Assembly (NCBI RefSeq): GCF_000518885.1
Contig: NZ_JAEL01000004.1
Location: forward strand, 68,473 to 132,472
DNA: 64,000 nucleotides
DNA from: Bacillus sp. J33
GTDB lineage: Bacteria > Bacillota > Bacilli > Bacillales > Cytobacillaceae
Direction of reading: 5' to 3'
A program made the translations under genes and the position numbers. A model generated the notes under the pieces. The model saw only the letters and a program-made list of their open reading frames with translations. It ran no database searches and was not told the origin of the DNA. Positions 42,476 to 52,062 of this stretch are shown piece after piece. How positions within the stretch are numbered: the first letter of the stretch is position 1; each line of letters opens with the position of its first letter.

Positions 42476-44005
42476 TTATTCACTTTTATATGGCTTAGAC
42501 TTTACCCACTCAGCTATGTCATTGACTACATATTCTGGAATGTTAGCTGGGATAAGATATTCTTCAGGCATACTCATTTCTCCTTCGCCTTCTGTAAAGA
42601 AATGATTCAATTTTGGATATAACCGGTATTCAATATTGTCCCGATGAGAAAGCTCTTCTTTCCATATAGGAATCTCAATGTCTGATACCACCTGGTAATC
42701 CCGTCCGCCTTGAATAATAAGCAATGGTTTATTTTGAGCCTTTGCCATCTCTGCTGCTCTAATCCCATTTATAGAATCCCAAAACATTGCCTGACCAAGC
42801 TGAAATTCATTAGGAGGATTTTCTCCTGAGAAATCTGGATCATTTAACATTTCAAATTGTCTAGTATAAAACTCATATTCCTGCGGAGGAAGCTGGCCAA
42901 TTGAAAGAAGGTATCCAAATTGATCAAGAACAACATCCTGAATCGTTCGTGCTGGTCCGCCCATCACGATCGCTCCTGCAATATTTTGTCTCTTGTCTTT
43001 ATTGATCATTTGAGGCACCATCATACCACCTTGGCTATGTCCAAGAATATAAATTTGCTTATCGTCTATGTTTTTCTCTTTTTCAAGTAAACGTGCTGCA
43101 AGAAGAGCATCATCTGTTGTTTCTTTATCAACTGTGTGATTTTGATCTGCCATTGTTTTTGCTGAATGTTCATATGTCCGTTTATTGTACCGCAGTACAG
43201 CAATTCCTTTTGAGGCAAGACCATACGCCAAATCACGGAATGGCTTTAACGCATACGCTGCTTCATCCTTATCACTTGCTCCTGATCCTTGAACAAGGAC
43301 AACTACTGGAAAAGGTCCCTTCCCTTTGGGCACAGTCAGGGTTCCAGGCAGGGCAAAATCTCCTTCTCCTATTACAACGTCTTTTTCCATAAAGGTATCT
43401 GGGTTACTGTATACAGGATCTGATGCAGACGGACCCGAATATGCATTTAACAGAAAATCATCTACTTTTCCAGACCGGTTCAATCTAAGTGTAAACGGAA
43501 ACGCAGCTGCCTCGAATTGAAGTTCAACTTCTACGTTGGTATGGACTCGATTTGACTCCTTGACCTCAGCTGCTCCAAAACCGATGAAAGAACCTAGCTG
43601 TGGCTGTAATTGCTGAAGAAGCGAAGTCCAGTAGATTTCTAGCCATTGTTCGGAGATGGATTTCTTCAAAGCACGAGACGATGACTTAAAGGCTTGTCTA
43701 TAGTTACCCGTTTCCATATCAGTAACAAATTGAACTGCATTCTGTACAAAACGATCTTGTTGTTTATTCGTTTCTACGGTTGGGCCTTTGCCAGCATGCA
43801 CATCCTGCTCTTTTGGAACAATTGCGGGTAAATTTCGCAGGCTAAGAGAATTAGTTATGCTTACCGCATCCGTGCCACCTAGATTAATAGCTAAGTCTGA
43901 TGAATATAACCTAGTAACTGGTTCCTTTCCAAATGCCATTGTCGGCACGCACAAAGAAATGATCAGCCCGAAAACAAGCCATTTTGTCCACATTGCATTT
44001 TTCAA
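42476..44005 (-). CDS. Secreted DUF3887 plus alpha/beta-hydrolase (S33-type) protein
   Basis: 509 residues. A Sec signal peptide (about 1-26, cleavage near MAFGKEP) precedes a DUF3887 domain (about 85-190) and an alpha/beta hydrolase domain (about 210-500). That domain has ILGHSQGGMM (Ser), LIIQGGRDYQV (Asp) and PKLNHFF (His). Likely an exported esterase or peptidase; the DUF3887 part is of unknown role. The start is TTG 44005 with GGAGG seven bases before it; the first in-frame ATG is too far away. Monocistronic. Confidence 0.87.
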   Translation of the reverse strand: MKNAMWTKWLVFGLIISLCVPTMAFGKEPVTRLYSSDLAINLGGTDAVSITNSLSLRNLPAIVPKEQDVHAGKGPTVETNKQQDRFVQNAVQFVTDMETGNYRQAFKSSSRALKKSISEQWLEIYWTSLLQQLQPQLGSFIGFGAAEVKESNRVHTNVEVELQFEAAAFPFTLRLNRSGKVDDFLLNAYSGPSASDPVYSNPDTFMEKDVVIGEGDFALPGTLTVPKGKGPFPVVVLVQGSGASDKDEAAYALKPFRDLAYGLASKGIAVLRYNKRTYEHSAKTMADQNHTVDKETTDDALLAARLLEKEKNIDDKQIYILGHSQGGMMVPQMINKDKRQNIAGAIVMGGPARTIQDVVLDQFGYLLSIGQLPPQEYEFYTRQFEMLNDPDFSGENPPNEFQLGQAMFWDSINGIRAAEMAKAQNKPLLIIQGGRDYQVVSDIEIPIWKEELSHRDNIEYRLYPKLNHFFTEGEGEMSMPEEYLIPANIPEYVVNDIAEWVKSKPYKSE

Positions 44006-44257
44006 AAGAAGTCCTCCTATTTATTTTTTTATCCTATGACTCTTATCGTTTCCCATTCTTACCAGCAATTTTTAATCTCTGCCGGAAGCCGCCGGCTTAT
44101 AGGTAGAGAAGAATTCTAAATCTCCAGGCTTAAATTACCTTTAGGAACGGGTATCGTTTTGTTGTATGGTGATTGGGCAATCTCGTATAGATCAATTCCC
44201 GCTTGTACGATAGCATATTCTAGTAATCCCGAACAGAATTCAATAAAAACTCCTAAA

Positions 44258-44291
44258 TAAGGACGAGCCTGCACCTATCGCAGACCCGTCT
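44258..44291 (-). terminator. Weak terminator after the X-Pro dipeptidyl-peptidase gene
   Basis: Arms at 44280-44291 and 44261-44272 pair with G-T pairs; the tail CCTTATTTAGG is poor in T. Confidence 0.45.
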
Positions 44292-44302
44292 CTTCTATTC
44301 TA

Positions 44303-46183
44303 TTAAAACCCAAGTGCCTTTCTTCCATTTACAACAGGGAGGCTGATATAACTTTGTCCAAGATCCACTTCAAATGTGGCACCCGTTGTTGAAGGGATCG
44401 TGCGTCTGCGATCACTGCCGGCAATAATGACACCAATGCGGTGCCCTTTTTTAAACACATAATCCTCAGGCAATGCCTCCCATTCAAACTTATAGCTCTT
44501 GCCTTCTTTTAATGAATCATCCAGCTCAATTGTTTTCCAGTTTTGCGGATCGAACCACCCTCTGGTAACAACTTCATATGGAGCAGTGTGAGTGGTTTTC
44601 TCCGTTTCTTTGTAGCAAGCATCATCTGTAGAGATGCTTTCTCCCCAGCAGCTTTCCGTGTCCAGTGTCCGGACCCCTTCACCCCGGCTTTCATGGTTGA
44701 TGCGGGTATCCGTACCATAGTCCACAATTAAAACAGTCAAATTGGAGTCCTCTTTATCCACTTTTGCCCGGAGCGAGATTTCCGGTATCCCGCTAAAACG
44801 GACATCCTCATCGAGCGGCTCGGAAAGAAAAGCCAGGCGGTCGCTTTTGACAACCGTTTCGTTTGATACCATTTGCTGTTCCGTTTGTGCCGGATTATCT
44901 GTGAACGATTGCTTTACATTGCCCTGTACAGGACCCGTTGTTAATGCACCGTTTGTATTTTCATTTTCTCCTGGAGCTAAGCGGATTTTAACATTTGCTG
45001 CATCTTTATCCGGCCATGAAGATTGAGTTTCCCATTGATCTGCTCCTCTTTCGATATCAACAGCCGGCTCGTCCATAATGCCATTTTCAATATCCATCAG
45101 CCAATAATCGAACCAGCGGTGGAGGGTATCAACCCACTCTGCCCTTCTGAAATCAAACGGGTCGACATGGCCAGTTTGGGTAAGCCACAGTTTTCGCGGA
45201 ACATCTTCTTTGGAAAGGGCTGTCCACCAATCGGCAAGGTGATTCATTTTAACATTGAAGTCATTTAAACCATGCACTGCAAACACACTTGCCTTTACAT
45301 TTTTAACATCCTTAACGTAGTTTCTTTCATCCCAGAACTCATTATAATCGCCTGATTGATCATCCGCTTCCGCATTCAGCCGATCAAAAACAGGCCTGCA
45401 GGCGTCTTGGCGGGAGCTGCTGACAACCCTGCTCGCCAAGCCTCCTGGTCCATTGTTGTAATATGTAAGCCCTGCGTAGCGGTAATAATTATACCAGCTG
45501 CTAATCGCCCCGATTGGAACAATTGTTTTTAAACCTTCTACTCCTGTGGCCGCCACTCCATTCGCTAACGTGCCATCATAGGATTTCCCAATCATCCCGA
45601 CATTTCCGGTTGTCCAGTCTGCTTCCACTTCTTGATTGTTCTTATCCCAGGCCTTCGCTCTGCCATTCATCCAATCAATAACTACTCTTATACTTTCAAT
45701 CTCTTCATATCCGCCCGTTGTAGGACAGCCATCAGAATTATTCGTTCCGACCATTTCGGGCAAAGCCACTGCATAGCCTCTTGGAACAAAATAATTATCA
45801 TAAAACAGAGGGAACTTCTCGTTCATGCCATCTTTGTCCCGATCTTTCACTTCACTTTCATTTCCTCTTCCAAGGCTTTCATAGTAAGGGCTGGCATCCA
45901 TGATTACCGGTACCTTAAGGCCTTCTTCCGTTTCTTTCGGACGAATGATATCCACTGCAATCCTGTCTGCTTTTCCGTTTTCATCCGAATCCAGAGTTGA
46001 CTCGACATAAACAGTCTCACGAATAGCCTCTTCATATGAATAAATCGGCTGAGACTTCAGGTCCTCGATTTGGACTGGTTTTTCTTTTGCAGCTGCATGG
46101 TCAGTGGTGTAGGTAATTGATGATAGAGTCATAGAAATGACGGCTAACATAGCTGCAGATCTGAGAAGCCTTTTCTTTTTCAT
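44303..46183 (-). CDS. Secreted Xaa-Pro dipeptidyl-peptidase / CocE-NonD (S15) hydrolase
   Basis: 626 residues. A signal peptide (about 1-33) is followed by the S15 catalytic domain with GMIGKSYDGTLANG (nucleophile Ser) and FAVHGLNDFNV (Asp) and TGHVDPF (His). The C-terminal jelly-roll domain covers RLAPGEN onwards. It releases X-Pro dipeptides from peptides, or acts as an acyl-esterase, outside the cell. Start ATG 46183 follows GGAGGG. It stands alone; the secreted hydrolase downstream has its own leader. Confidence 0.9.
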   Translation of the reverse strand: MKKKRLLRSAAMLAVISMTLSSITYTTDHAAAKEKPVQIEDLKSQPIYSYEEAIRETVYVESTLDSDENGKADRIAVDIIRPKETEEGLKVPVIMDASPYYESLGRGNESEVKDRDKDGMNEKFPLFYDNYFVPRGYAVALPEMVGTNNSDGCPTTGGYEEIESIRVVIDWMNGRAKAWDKNNQEVEADWTTGNVGMIGKSYDGTLANGVAATGVEGLKTIVPIGAISSWYNYYRYAGLTYYNNGPGGLASRVVSSSRQDACRPVFDRLNAEADDQSGDYNEFWDERNYVKDVKNVKASVFAVHGLNDFNVKMNHLADWWTALSKEDVPRKLWLTQTGHVDPFDFRRAEWVDTLHRWFDYWLMDIENGIMDEPAVDIERGADQWETQSSWPDKDAANVKIRLAPGENENTNGALTTGPVQGNVKQSFTDNPAQTEQQMVSNETVVKSDRLAFLSEPLDEDVRFSGIPEISLRAKVDKEDSNLTVLIVDYGTDTRINHESRGEGVRTLDTESCWGESISTDDACYKETEKTTHTAPYEVVTRGWFDPQNWKTIELDDSLKEGKSYKFEWEALPEDYVFKKGHRIGVIIAGSDRRRTIPSTTGATFEVDLGQSYISLPVVNGRKALGF

Positions 46184-46365
46184 AAAATCCCTCCTCCGCT
46201 ATTTGTCTCTCATTATATTTCGAGTATTGAAATATTAATAGATTACTTATTCCTAATATTTAGTATTTTTCAAAATTTTTCTATTTGTCTTTTATAGGAA
46301 AAAAGTCTTGTTAAATGACTTATGCTCACATTCTCAGGCTGTCTCCGCTTTGAAACGTTGAAACT

Positions 46366-46491
46366 TGATTTGTTTGCTAATTTTACCGATTTATTCGCCA
46401 GTTTCCTGAGCTTGTTCGCAGAATTCCTTGATTTATTCGCTATTTTCATTGGTTTGTTCGCTAAAAATCAAACTTTATTCGCTAACTTCAC
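46366..46491. repeat. Six tandem 21-bp repeats
   Basis: TTYGC occurs at 46373, 46394, 46415, 46436, 46457 and 46478, exactly 21 bp apart, in units like GATTTATTCGCTATTTTCATT. The frame 46322-46549 across it gives LFA every seven residues, but has no ribosome binding site and ends in a terminator, so I treat it as an intergenic repeat. Confidence 0.85.
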
Positions 46492-46503
46492 ATTTACTTT
46501 CAA

Positions 46504-46541
46504 ACAAAAAAAGCCTGGTACCCATTCCGAGTACCAAGCCT
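46504..46541 (-). terminator. Terminator of the thiosulfate importer gene
   Basis: Eleven-base arms (46531-46541 and 46511-46521) with one mismatch, followed by TTTTTTTG on the minus strand. Confidence 0.85.
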
Positions 46542-46545
46542 ATTT

Positions 46546-47817
46546 TTAACATACCGAATCGGTAGATTTCGGGTTCTTTAATCCAAACAGCGGACGGATG
46601 AACAGTGCCACACCTGTGCCAAGCATCGCCATGATCGCCCATACCCAGCCGTGCAGGCTGAAGGAAGCAATACCGCCGAAGTAGGCGCCGATGTTGCAGC
46701 CGAATGCAAGACGCGAACCGTAGCCCATTAGCAGCCCGCCGACTATTGCTGCACCTGCTACACCCGGCTTTATTTTTCCAGGTTTGAAGTTCCCTTGAGC
46801 TGCCGCTGAAATGAAGGCTCCAAGGATAATACCGAAGTTCATGACACTCGTTGAATCAGCCAGAACCGTGTTTTTCAGTGCCGCTAAATTCGCATCTGAT
46901 GAGAAATAGCCCCAAGCTGTTACGTCTACTCCCATTGCCATCAAGGCTTTTCCGCCCCATAGTGCGAATGCGGAGGTGATGCCCCAAGGTGTGCCGCGGA
47001 CAGTTAGTGTTAAAGCGTTTAATAAAGCCAAAACAATCGCTGCGGCGAATAAAGGCCATGAACCTCTTAAAATCTTTTTCCAGCCAGTTGTAGTAGGCAG
47101 TGCCTTCATCATTGGCGCGTTTTTCTTTTTCGCAATTTGCAATGTCACCCAATAAATCAGTGCGAACAGTGCAAGCTGAAGCACAAGGGCTCCGCCGTAT
47201 CCCAATCCGGTTGAAGTAGCCAATGAGATTGGAGGCAGCGCAGGTGTTTCTTCCATCCAGAATGAGAAATGGTACGCTCCAATTGTGGAGCCGACAATGA
47301 AAGCAAGCAGTGTGAGGATCATGGAAGACTGCCCGCCACCAACAGAGTACAATGTTCCGGATGCACACCCATTGCCGAGCTGCATGCCGATCCCAAACAT
47401 AAAGGAACCAACCAGGACACTCACCCCAACTGGTGAGACATATCCTTTAGGCTCCATTCCTGTAAAGCTGAAGCCTGTGCTTAAAATAATCGCAAAAAGC
47501 GCAGACGCAACTGCAAGCATGAGCATATGCGCCTGCAGGCCTTGCCCGTTTCCTACGCTGGCAAAGCGCCTGAACGCCGATGTAAAGCCAAAGCGCGCGT
47601 GAAGCAATGTCATCCCAAGCGCAATTCCAATAATAAAGAGCACACCTTGAGTCATATTAGCTGCATTTATAATGGAAATGAACAAAATAATAGCCGCAAG
47701 AACGCCAGCTGCAACAAAAGGTTTCTGTATTGGATTTAAATTGGTCACAACCGTTGTTGGAGCAGAAATCCATTTTTTAGTAGGGTTGTTTTGAATATCA
47801 ACTTGAGCCAACTTCAT
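46546..47817 (-). CDS. YeeE/YedE (TsuA-like) thiosulfate or sulfur-species importer
   Basis: 423 residues, about 13 membrane spans, with two inverted halves carrying the conserved Cys/Gly motifs GNGCASGTLYSVGGG and AFGCNIGAYFGG used to relay thiosulfate in TsuA. ATG 47817 follows AAAGGAGTG. TsuA usually works with a small TusA-like protein (TsuB), which is not adjacent or fused here. Confidence 0.85.
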   Translation of the reverse strand: MKLAQVDIQNNPTKKWISAPTTVVTNLNPIQKPFVAAGVLAAIILFISIINAANMTQGVLFIIGIALGMTLLHARFGFTSAFRRFASVGNGQGLQAHMLMLAVASALFAIILSTGFSFTGMEPKGYVSPVGVSVLVGSFMFGIGMQLGNGCASGTLYSVGGGQSSMILTLLAFIVGSTIGAYHFSFWMEETPALPPISLATSTGLGYGGALVLQLALFALIYWVTLQIAKKKNAPMMKALPTTTGWKKILRGSWPLFAAAIVLALLNALTLTVRGTPWGITSAFALWGGKALMAMGVDVTAWGYFSSDANLAALKNTVLADSTSVMNFGIILGAFISAAAQGNFKPGKIKPGVAGAAIVGGLLMGYGSRLAFGCNIGAYFGGIASFSLHGWVWAIMAMLGTGVALFIRPLFGLKNPKSTDSVC

Positions 47818-48011
47818 TCACTCCTTTTCTTATCTTTTTAGTCGGAATAAAGTGTTATTCTAAACTATATTCTCGGAAATGTAAATGGTGAAATCTTCTA
47901 CTAAAAAGAAACTTTTTTCCATGAACTCCTATGCCTTTCCTACTCTTACCTGCTATAATTATATCTTTGGAGATTACTATTATTTTTTAAATAGGAAAGG
48001 AAAGAATTGCA

Positions 48012-49439
48012 TTGCTTAAGCGGTTAAAATGGCCTTCATTGTTGTTATGCTTCTTCATCTTTGGTATTTATTTGTTCATCAGCTCGTTTGCTGATAATAG
48101 TCTGAAGGCTGTTTCCAACATCGAAACAACCTCCTCAAAAGCATTCCCCGGATTAAACCTTGAAACCCGTACAAAGGAAACAGAATTGTATACTTTTGCC
48201 ATTAGCACTCCGATAACGGAGAACGAGAGTTTGAATAAACCGATTAAGGAATGGATTAAAGCACAGGAAAGAGATTTCCTTGCCAATGTAAAGAGCAACA
48301 AGCAAATCCTGGCCAGTGAGGATTTGCGTGCTCATCTTAATATACAGGTAAATCCAAAAAAGGCTTCCGAAATGATGTACACACTTGTTTTTGAAGCTTA
48401 CCAAATCACAGGCGGCGCAAATGGGCAAACAGCGGTTCAAACGTTTACCATTGATATGGCCAATCAGAAGATTGTGCAGCTTGAGGAAGTCCTCCATTTA
48501 GATGAGGAATCAATGGGCAGCATGACGTCCATCATAAAAAAACAAATCAGCCAGGACAAAGACATCCAGAATTATGTAATGGACGATCTGCTGGATGAAG
48601 CATTGTCAAACCCTTCCGGCTGGAGATGGGCATTAAGCCAGAAGAATTTCACTCTTTACTTTAATGAGTATGAAATCGCTGCTGGTGCTGCCGGACCCGT
48701 TCAGGTTAAAATTCCGGTTGAACAGATCCGCCCCTTTTTAAAGGAAGGAATCGCCAAGCATTTGAAACTGCCGACGAATTCCCTGCCAGAACCAGAGAAA
48801 GCAGTGCCGGAGAAAACTCCACTGGACCCTAATGGCAAATACATCGCCCTTACCTTTGATGATGGACCAAGTCCCAAAGTCACACCGCTGATCCTGGATA
48901 TCTTAAAAGAACACAAAGCAAAAGCAACATTTTATATGCTGGGCAGCCAGGCACAATTTTACCCGACGGTCGCAAGCAGAGTCGCTGAAGAAGGACATGA
49001 GATCGGAAACCATAGCGATAGCCATGCGGACTTGTCTTCTCTTCGTGAAAAACAAATCCGGAAAGAGATTGAAGAAGCGAGTGCAAAAATCAAAGAAGCT
49101 AGCGGCCAGCTGCCTTCTACTGTCCGTCCTCCTTATGGAGCTATGAATGAAGACGTTAAAAAAATCGCAGAGGCAACAGGGACACCGCTGATCCTCTGGT
49201 CCGTCGATTCACTCGACTGGAAGAGCCGAAACGCTTCATCCATTCATAAGGTGGTCATGAATAATGCAGTACCAGGCTCGATTGTCCTTATGCATGATAT
49301 TCACATGCCTACTGCTGAAGCACTGCCCGAATTGCTAAAGTCGCTAAAAAAAGAGGGCTACGAATTCATTACTGTTTCACAGCTCCTTTCCCTGCAGGAA
49401 CAGGAAGTAACCGGAACTTTTTATGGGAAAAGGTATTAG
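48012..49439 (+). CDS. pdaC: PdaC-like peptidoglycan/polysaccharide deacetylase
   Basis: 475 residues. An N-terminal membrane anchor (about 6-27) precedes a DUF4163/DUF3298 region (about 50-250), then a NodB domain with TFDDGPS, HSDSHADL (metal His), RPPYGA and LMHDIH. B. subtilis PdaC has the same architecture and deacetylates MurNAc in peptidoglycan, giving lysozyme resistance. The start is TTG 48012, with AAAGGAAAG upstream. Followed by its own terminator. Confidence 0.9.
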   Translation: MLKRLKWPSLLLCFFIFGIYLFISSFADNSLKAVSNIETTSSKAFPGLNLETRTKETELYTFAISTPITENESLNKPIKEWIKAQERDFLANVKSNKQILASEDLRAHLNIQVNPKKASEMMYTLVFEAYQITGGANGQTAVQTFTIDMANQKIVQLEEVLHLDEESMGSMTSIIKKQISQDKDIQNYVMDDLLDEALSNPSGWRWALSQKNFTLYFNEYEIAAGAAGPVQVKIPVEQIRPFLKEGIAKHLKLPTNSLPEPEKAVPEKTPLDPNGKYIALTFDDGPSPKVTPLILDILKEHKAKATFYMLGSQAQFYPTVASRVAEEGHEIGNHSDSHADLSSLREKQIRKEIEEASAKIKEASGQLPSTVRPPYGAMNEDVKKIAEATGTPLILWSVDSLDWKSRNASSIHKVVMNNAVPGSIVLMHDIHMPTAEALPELLKSLKKEGYEFITVSQLLSLQEQEVTGTFYGKRY

Positions 49440-49452
49440 CTGCACCATACAG

Positions 49453-49489
49453 AACGCTTAGAGAGGCGCCTCTCTCTAAGCGTTTTTAC
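49453..49489. terminator. Bidirectional terminator between convergent genes
   Basis: Perfect 12-base arms from AACGCTTAGAGA and its complement, then TTTTT on the plus strand. It overlaps the stop region of the DUF4440 gene. Confidence 0.88.
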
Positions 49490-49854
49490 TTCAAATCCTC
49501 TAATTCAAGCTTAGTCATTGTCCCTTGATGGAAAAATAACTGCCACCGGCCATCAATCCTTTTCCAAATGGAGCTGCGAAGTGTGTTGCGGTTTCTGGTT
49601 TTATCTTTAATATAATAGGTCGATAGAACAACATCCGGTGCAAGCGGGTGAATTTCAAAATTATGTAATGTCATTTCCGTTAAACCTACCCCGCTTTCAA
49701 GGCATTCTTTTTTCGTAAACATATACCCTGAACTGCCGATTTCAAAGAAATCATCCGCAAGGATCTGATCCATTGCTTCCCTGCTTTTGCGATTTTCCAA
49801 ACAAATGTGGCTTTCCTCCAATTTTTGCAAGTGATTCTTTAATGCTGAATCCAT
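49486..49854 (-). CDS. DUF4440 (SnoaL-like) protein
   Basis: 122 residues of the NTF2-like fold: EESHICLENRKSREAMDQILADDFFEIGSSG at the start and SSIWKRIDGRWQLFFHQGT at the end, typical of DUF4440. Function unknown. ATG 49854 follows GAGGTG and lies four bases after the acetyltransferase stop, so the two are one operon. Confidence 0.82.
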   Translation of the reverse strand: MDSALKNHLQKLEESHICLENRKSREAMDQILADDFFEIGSSGYMFTKKECLESGVGLTEMTLHNFEIHPLAPDVVLSTYYIKDKTRNRNTLRSSIWKRIDGRWQLFFHQGTMTKLELEDLK

Positions 49855-49858
49855 CCTT

Positions 49859-50344
49859 TCACCTCATCCCTCTATCAATTTCTTTAACTGACTCTGAGGA
49901 TTTTTCATAAAGCTTTATTGAGCCGCCAAAAGCACCGTATACTTCGCCACTATGCGTCCAGCCGTATTTTTCATAATATCCTTCCAGATCAGTAGTGAGA
50001 TAGAGTTTTTCAAATCCCAGTTTTGCTGCTTCACTCAAGGCATGATCCAGCAGTACGGATCCCAGCTTTCTTCCCCTGTATTCCTCATTGACATATACAC
50101 AGGCGAGCCAGGGGTATAAATCCTGGCGGCTATTTAGATCATTCCTGATCAAAGCATAAGTGCCTATGATTCTTTCATTCTCGATTGCTGCATAAAATAA
50201 TGGGATTCCATCGGCCGATGTACCGGAATGGATCATACAATCATGGTAGAATGGATAGTTAGAATCGTTCCCCCACTGTTCCCAATACACTTGAACCGCT
50301 TTCTCGAATAAATTTGGGTGCTTATGTATTTCGACTATCTTCAT
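49859..50344 (-). CDS. GNAT acetyltransferase
   Basis: 161 residues with the acetyl-CoA motif EEYRGRKLGSVLLDHAL and a C-terminal YEKYGWTHSG strand. Substrate unknown. ATG 50344 follows GGGGAGGAG. Operon with the DUF4440 gene. Confidence 0.87.
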   Translation of the reverse strand: MKIVEIHKHPNLFEKAVQVYWEQWGNDSNYPFYHDCMIHSGTSADGIPLFYAAIENERIIGTYALIRNDLNSRQDLYPWLACVYVNEEYRGRKLGSVLLDHALSEAAKLGFEKLYLTTDLEGYYEKYGWTHSGEVYGAFGGSIKLYEKSSESVKEIDRGMR

Positions 50345-50404
50345 TTCATTCTCCTCCCCGCTATAGTCATTCTTCCCCTTTATCGAAAACCCCTTTTTCT
50401 ATTT

Positions 50405-51721
50405 CTAGACAATCTTTCTTCCTGCCGCTGGCAAATCCCCAAACTTCCCGATTTCTTTCATAAAAGCCAGCCTCACTGTGCCGATTGGGCCGTTCCTCTG
50501 CTTGGCGAGGATGATGTCAATCGTATCCTGCTTATCCGAATCTTTGTCATAATAATCATCCCGGTATAGGAATGCGATGACATCCGCGTCCTGCTCGATC
50601 TGACCGCTCTCCCTCAAATCCGAAAGCATCGGACGCTTATCCTGGCGGCTTTCCACCCCACGGCTCAGCTGGGACAGAGCAATGACCGCCACATTCAAAT
50701 CCCTCGCCATCGTCTTCAGCTTCCGGCTGATTTCGCTGATTTCTGCCTGACGGTTCTGGTGCCGGCTATCCCCGACGATCAGCTGCAAATAATCGATCAC
50801 CACCAAAATCCTTTTATCATCTCCATACTTTCTCCTCGCCTTCCGAACCTTTGACCAAATGTACTGGATATCCATTCCGGCCTGGTCAAAGATATGGAGT
50901 CCCGCCTTTCCAAGTTCACCAATGACACCGGTATAATGATTCCAGTCATCCGGGTTAAAATATCGTTTGGGATTCCGCATCTTAATCGAATTAATTTCCC
51001 CTTTACAGCTGATCATCCTTTTCAACAGCTGCTTTCTTGACATCTCCAAGGAAAAGATAAGGGCGATATCCTGACCGGCAGCATTCAACGCCATATTGAG
51101 CGCAAACGCCGTTTTCCCAACGCTGGGGCGAGCGCCGACAATGATCAGATCAGACTCCTGGAATCCTCCAGTCAGCTTGTCCAGCTTCGCAAAACCAGAA
51201 GGAATCCCCGTCATTTCGCCAAGATCCTTTTCCGACTCCTCGTATAGCTCTACCAGTCCCGGCATGACTTCCCCCAGGTTTTCATCGCCAATATGATCCT
51301 CAATCATCATGAGATTCTGAATGCCATCCCTTAAGGTCACTGAAATATCGCCTGTTTTGGCATTCTCCTGAATCTGCCCTGCTATCTCAACAGCCTTGCG
51401 CTTTTGGTAATATGCAAGAACCGTATCCTCGTAAAATTTATAATTCGCGACAGACGGCACACTCCCTGCCAGCTGCGTAATATAGCTGATTCCGCCAATG
51501 CTCTCCAGGTTTTGCTGGCCCGCTTCCTCCATAACCGAAATGATATCCACCGGCTTGCCTTTTGCATCAAGCTGGCGAATCAGGAGCATTAGCCGCTTCA
51601 ATCTGACTAAATAAAAATGTTCAGGCCTTACCGTACAATCTTTTACCAGCCCATCCTCTAAAAATAGCGCCCCTACTACTGCCTCTTCCGCTTCCTGGCT
51701 GTAAAGCTCATATCCGTTCAT
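50405..51721 (-). CDS. Phage-type replicative DNA helicase (DnaB family)
   Basis: 438 residues. DnaB N-terminal domain (about 5-105) and RecA-like helicase domain (about 165-435) with Walker A GARPSVGKTAFAL, Walker B VIDYLQLI and the ALSQLSRGVE motif. Together with the two upstream genes it forms initiator, helicase loader/inhibitor and helicase, the replication set of Bacillus phages such as SPP1. The host dnaC lies in a different context. Its start overlaps the preceding stop (TGATG). No other phage structural genes are around. Confidence 0.9.
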   Translation of the reverse strand: MNGYELYSQEAEEAVVGALFLEDGLVKDCTVRPEHFYLVRLKRLMLLIRQLDAKGKPVDIISVMEEAGQQNLESIGGISYITQLAGSVPSVANYKFYEDTVLAYYQKRKAVEIAGQIQENAKTGDISVTLRDGIQNLMMIEDHIGDENLGEVMPGLVELYEESEKDLGEMTGIPSGFAKLDKLTGGFQESDLIIVGARPSVGKTAFALNMALNAAGQDIALIFSLEMSRKQLLKRMISCKGEINSIKMRNPKRYFNPDDWNHYTGVIGELGKAGLHIFDQAGMDIQYIWSKVRKARRKYGDDKRILVVIDYLQLIVGDSRHQNRQAEISEISRKLKTMARDLNVAVIALSQLSRGVESRQDKRPMLSDLRESGQIEQDADVIAFLYRDDYYDKDSDKQDTIDIILAKQRNGPIGTVRLAFMKEIGKFGDLPAAGRKIV

Positions 51722-52062
51722 CAGGATTGACTCCTCCGAATCCCGAGAATCTCGCGCATTTTTGCCAGTTCAGCCTGCACAACGGCCTCACTCGCAGGTT
51801 TCCAGGCAGAAGGCACAATAGACACCGTGTCCCGGCAATCGGGAATGGCCCTGGATACAGCTGCAGTTTTTCGCACCAAATCCGAAATTTTAGGGGGATA
51901 TGGAGATTCCTCGACATGCCGCAGCAAGTTCCTCCGCAGTTCCTCAATCCCATGGCTTTTCAGCACCTCATGCCAGGAATCGATTTTTTGCTGATTTACC
52001 TCAAACTGCTCGTAATAAACCGCAATCAATGCCAGCAGCGTATACGTCTCCCGCTTAGTCAT
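51721..52062 (-). CDS. Helicase loader/inhibitor (G39P-like)
   Basis: 113 residues. ETYTLLALIAVYYEQFEVNQQKIDSWHEVL and PYPPKISDLV are typical of loader and inhibitor proteins of the SPP1 G39P type, which hold the helicase before delivery to the origin. ATG 52062 overlaps the upstream stop (ATGACTAA). The TTG one codon earlier is an alternative. Confidence 0.75.
   Translation of the reverse strand: MTKRETYTLLALIAVYYEQFEVNQQKIDSWHEVLKSHGIEELRRNLLRHVEESPYPPKISDLVRKTAAVSRAIPDCRDTVSIVPSAWKPASEAVVQAELAKMREILGIRRSQS

Noticed and set aside
46322..46549. 75-codon frame rich in LFA heptads, resembling a coiled coil
   Set aside because: It is produced by the 21-bp tandem repeat, lacks a ribosome binding site and runs into a terminator.
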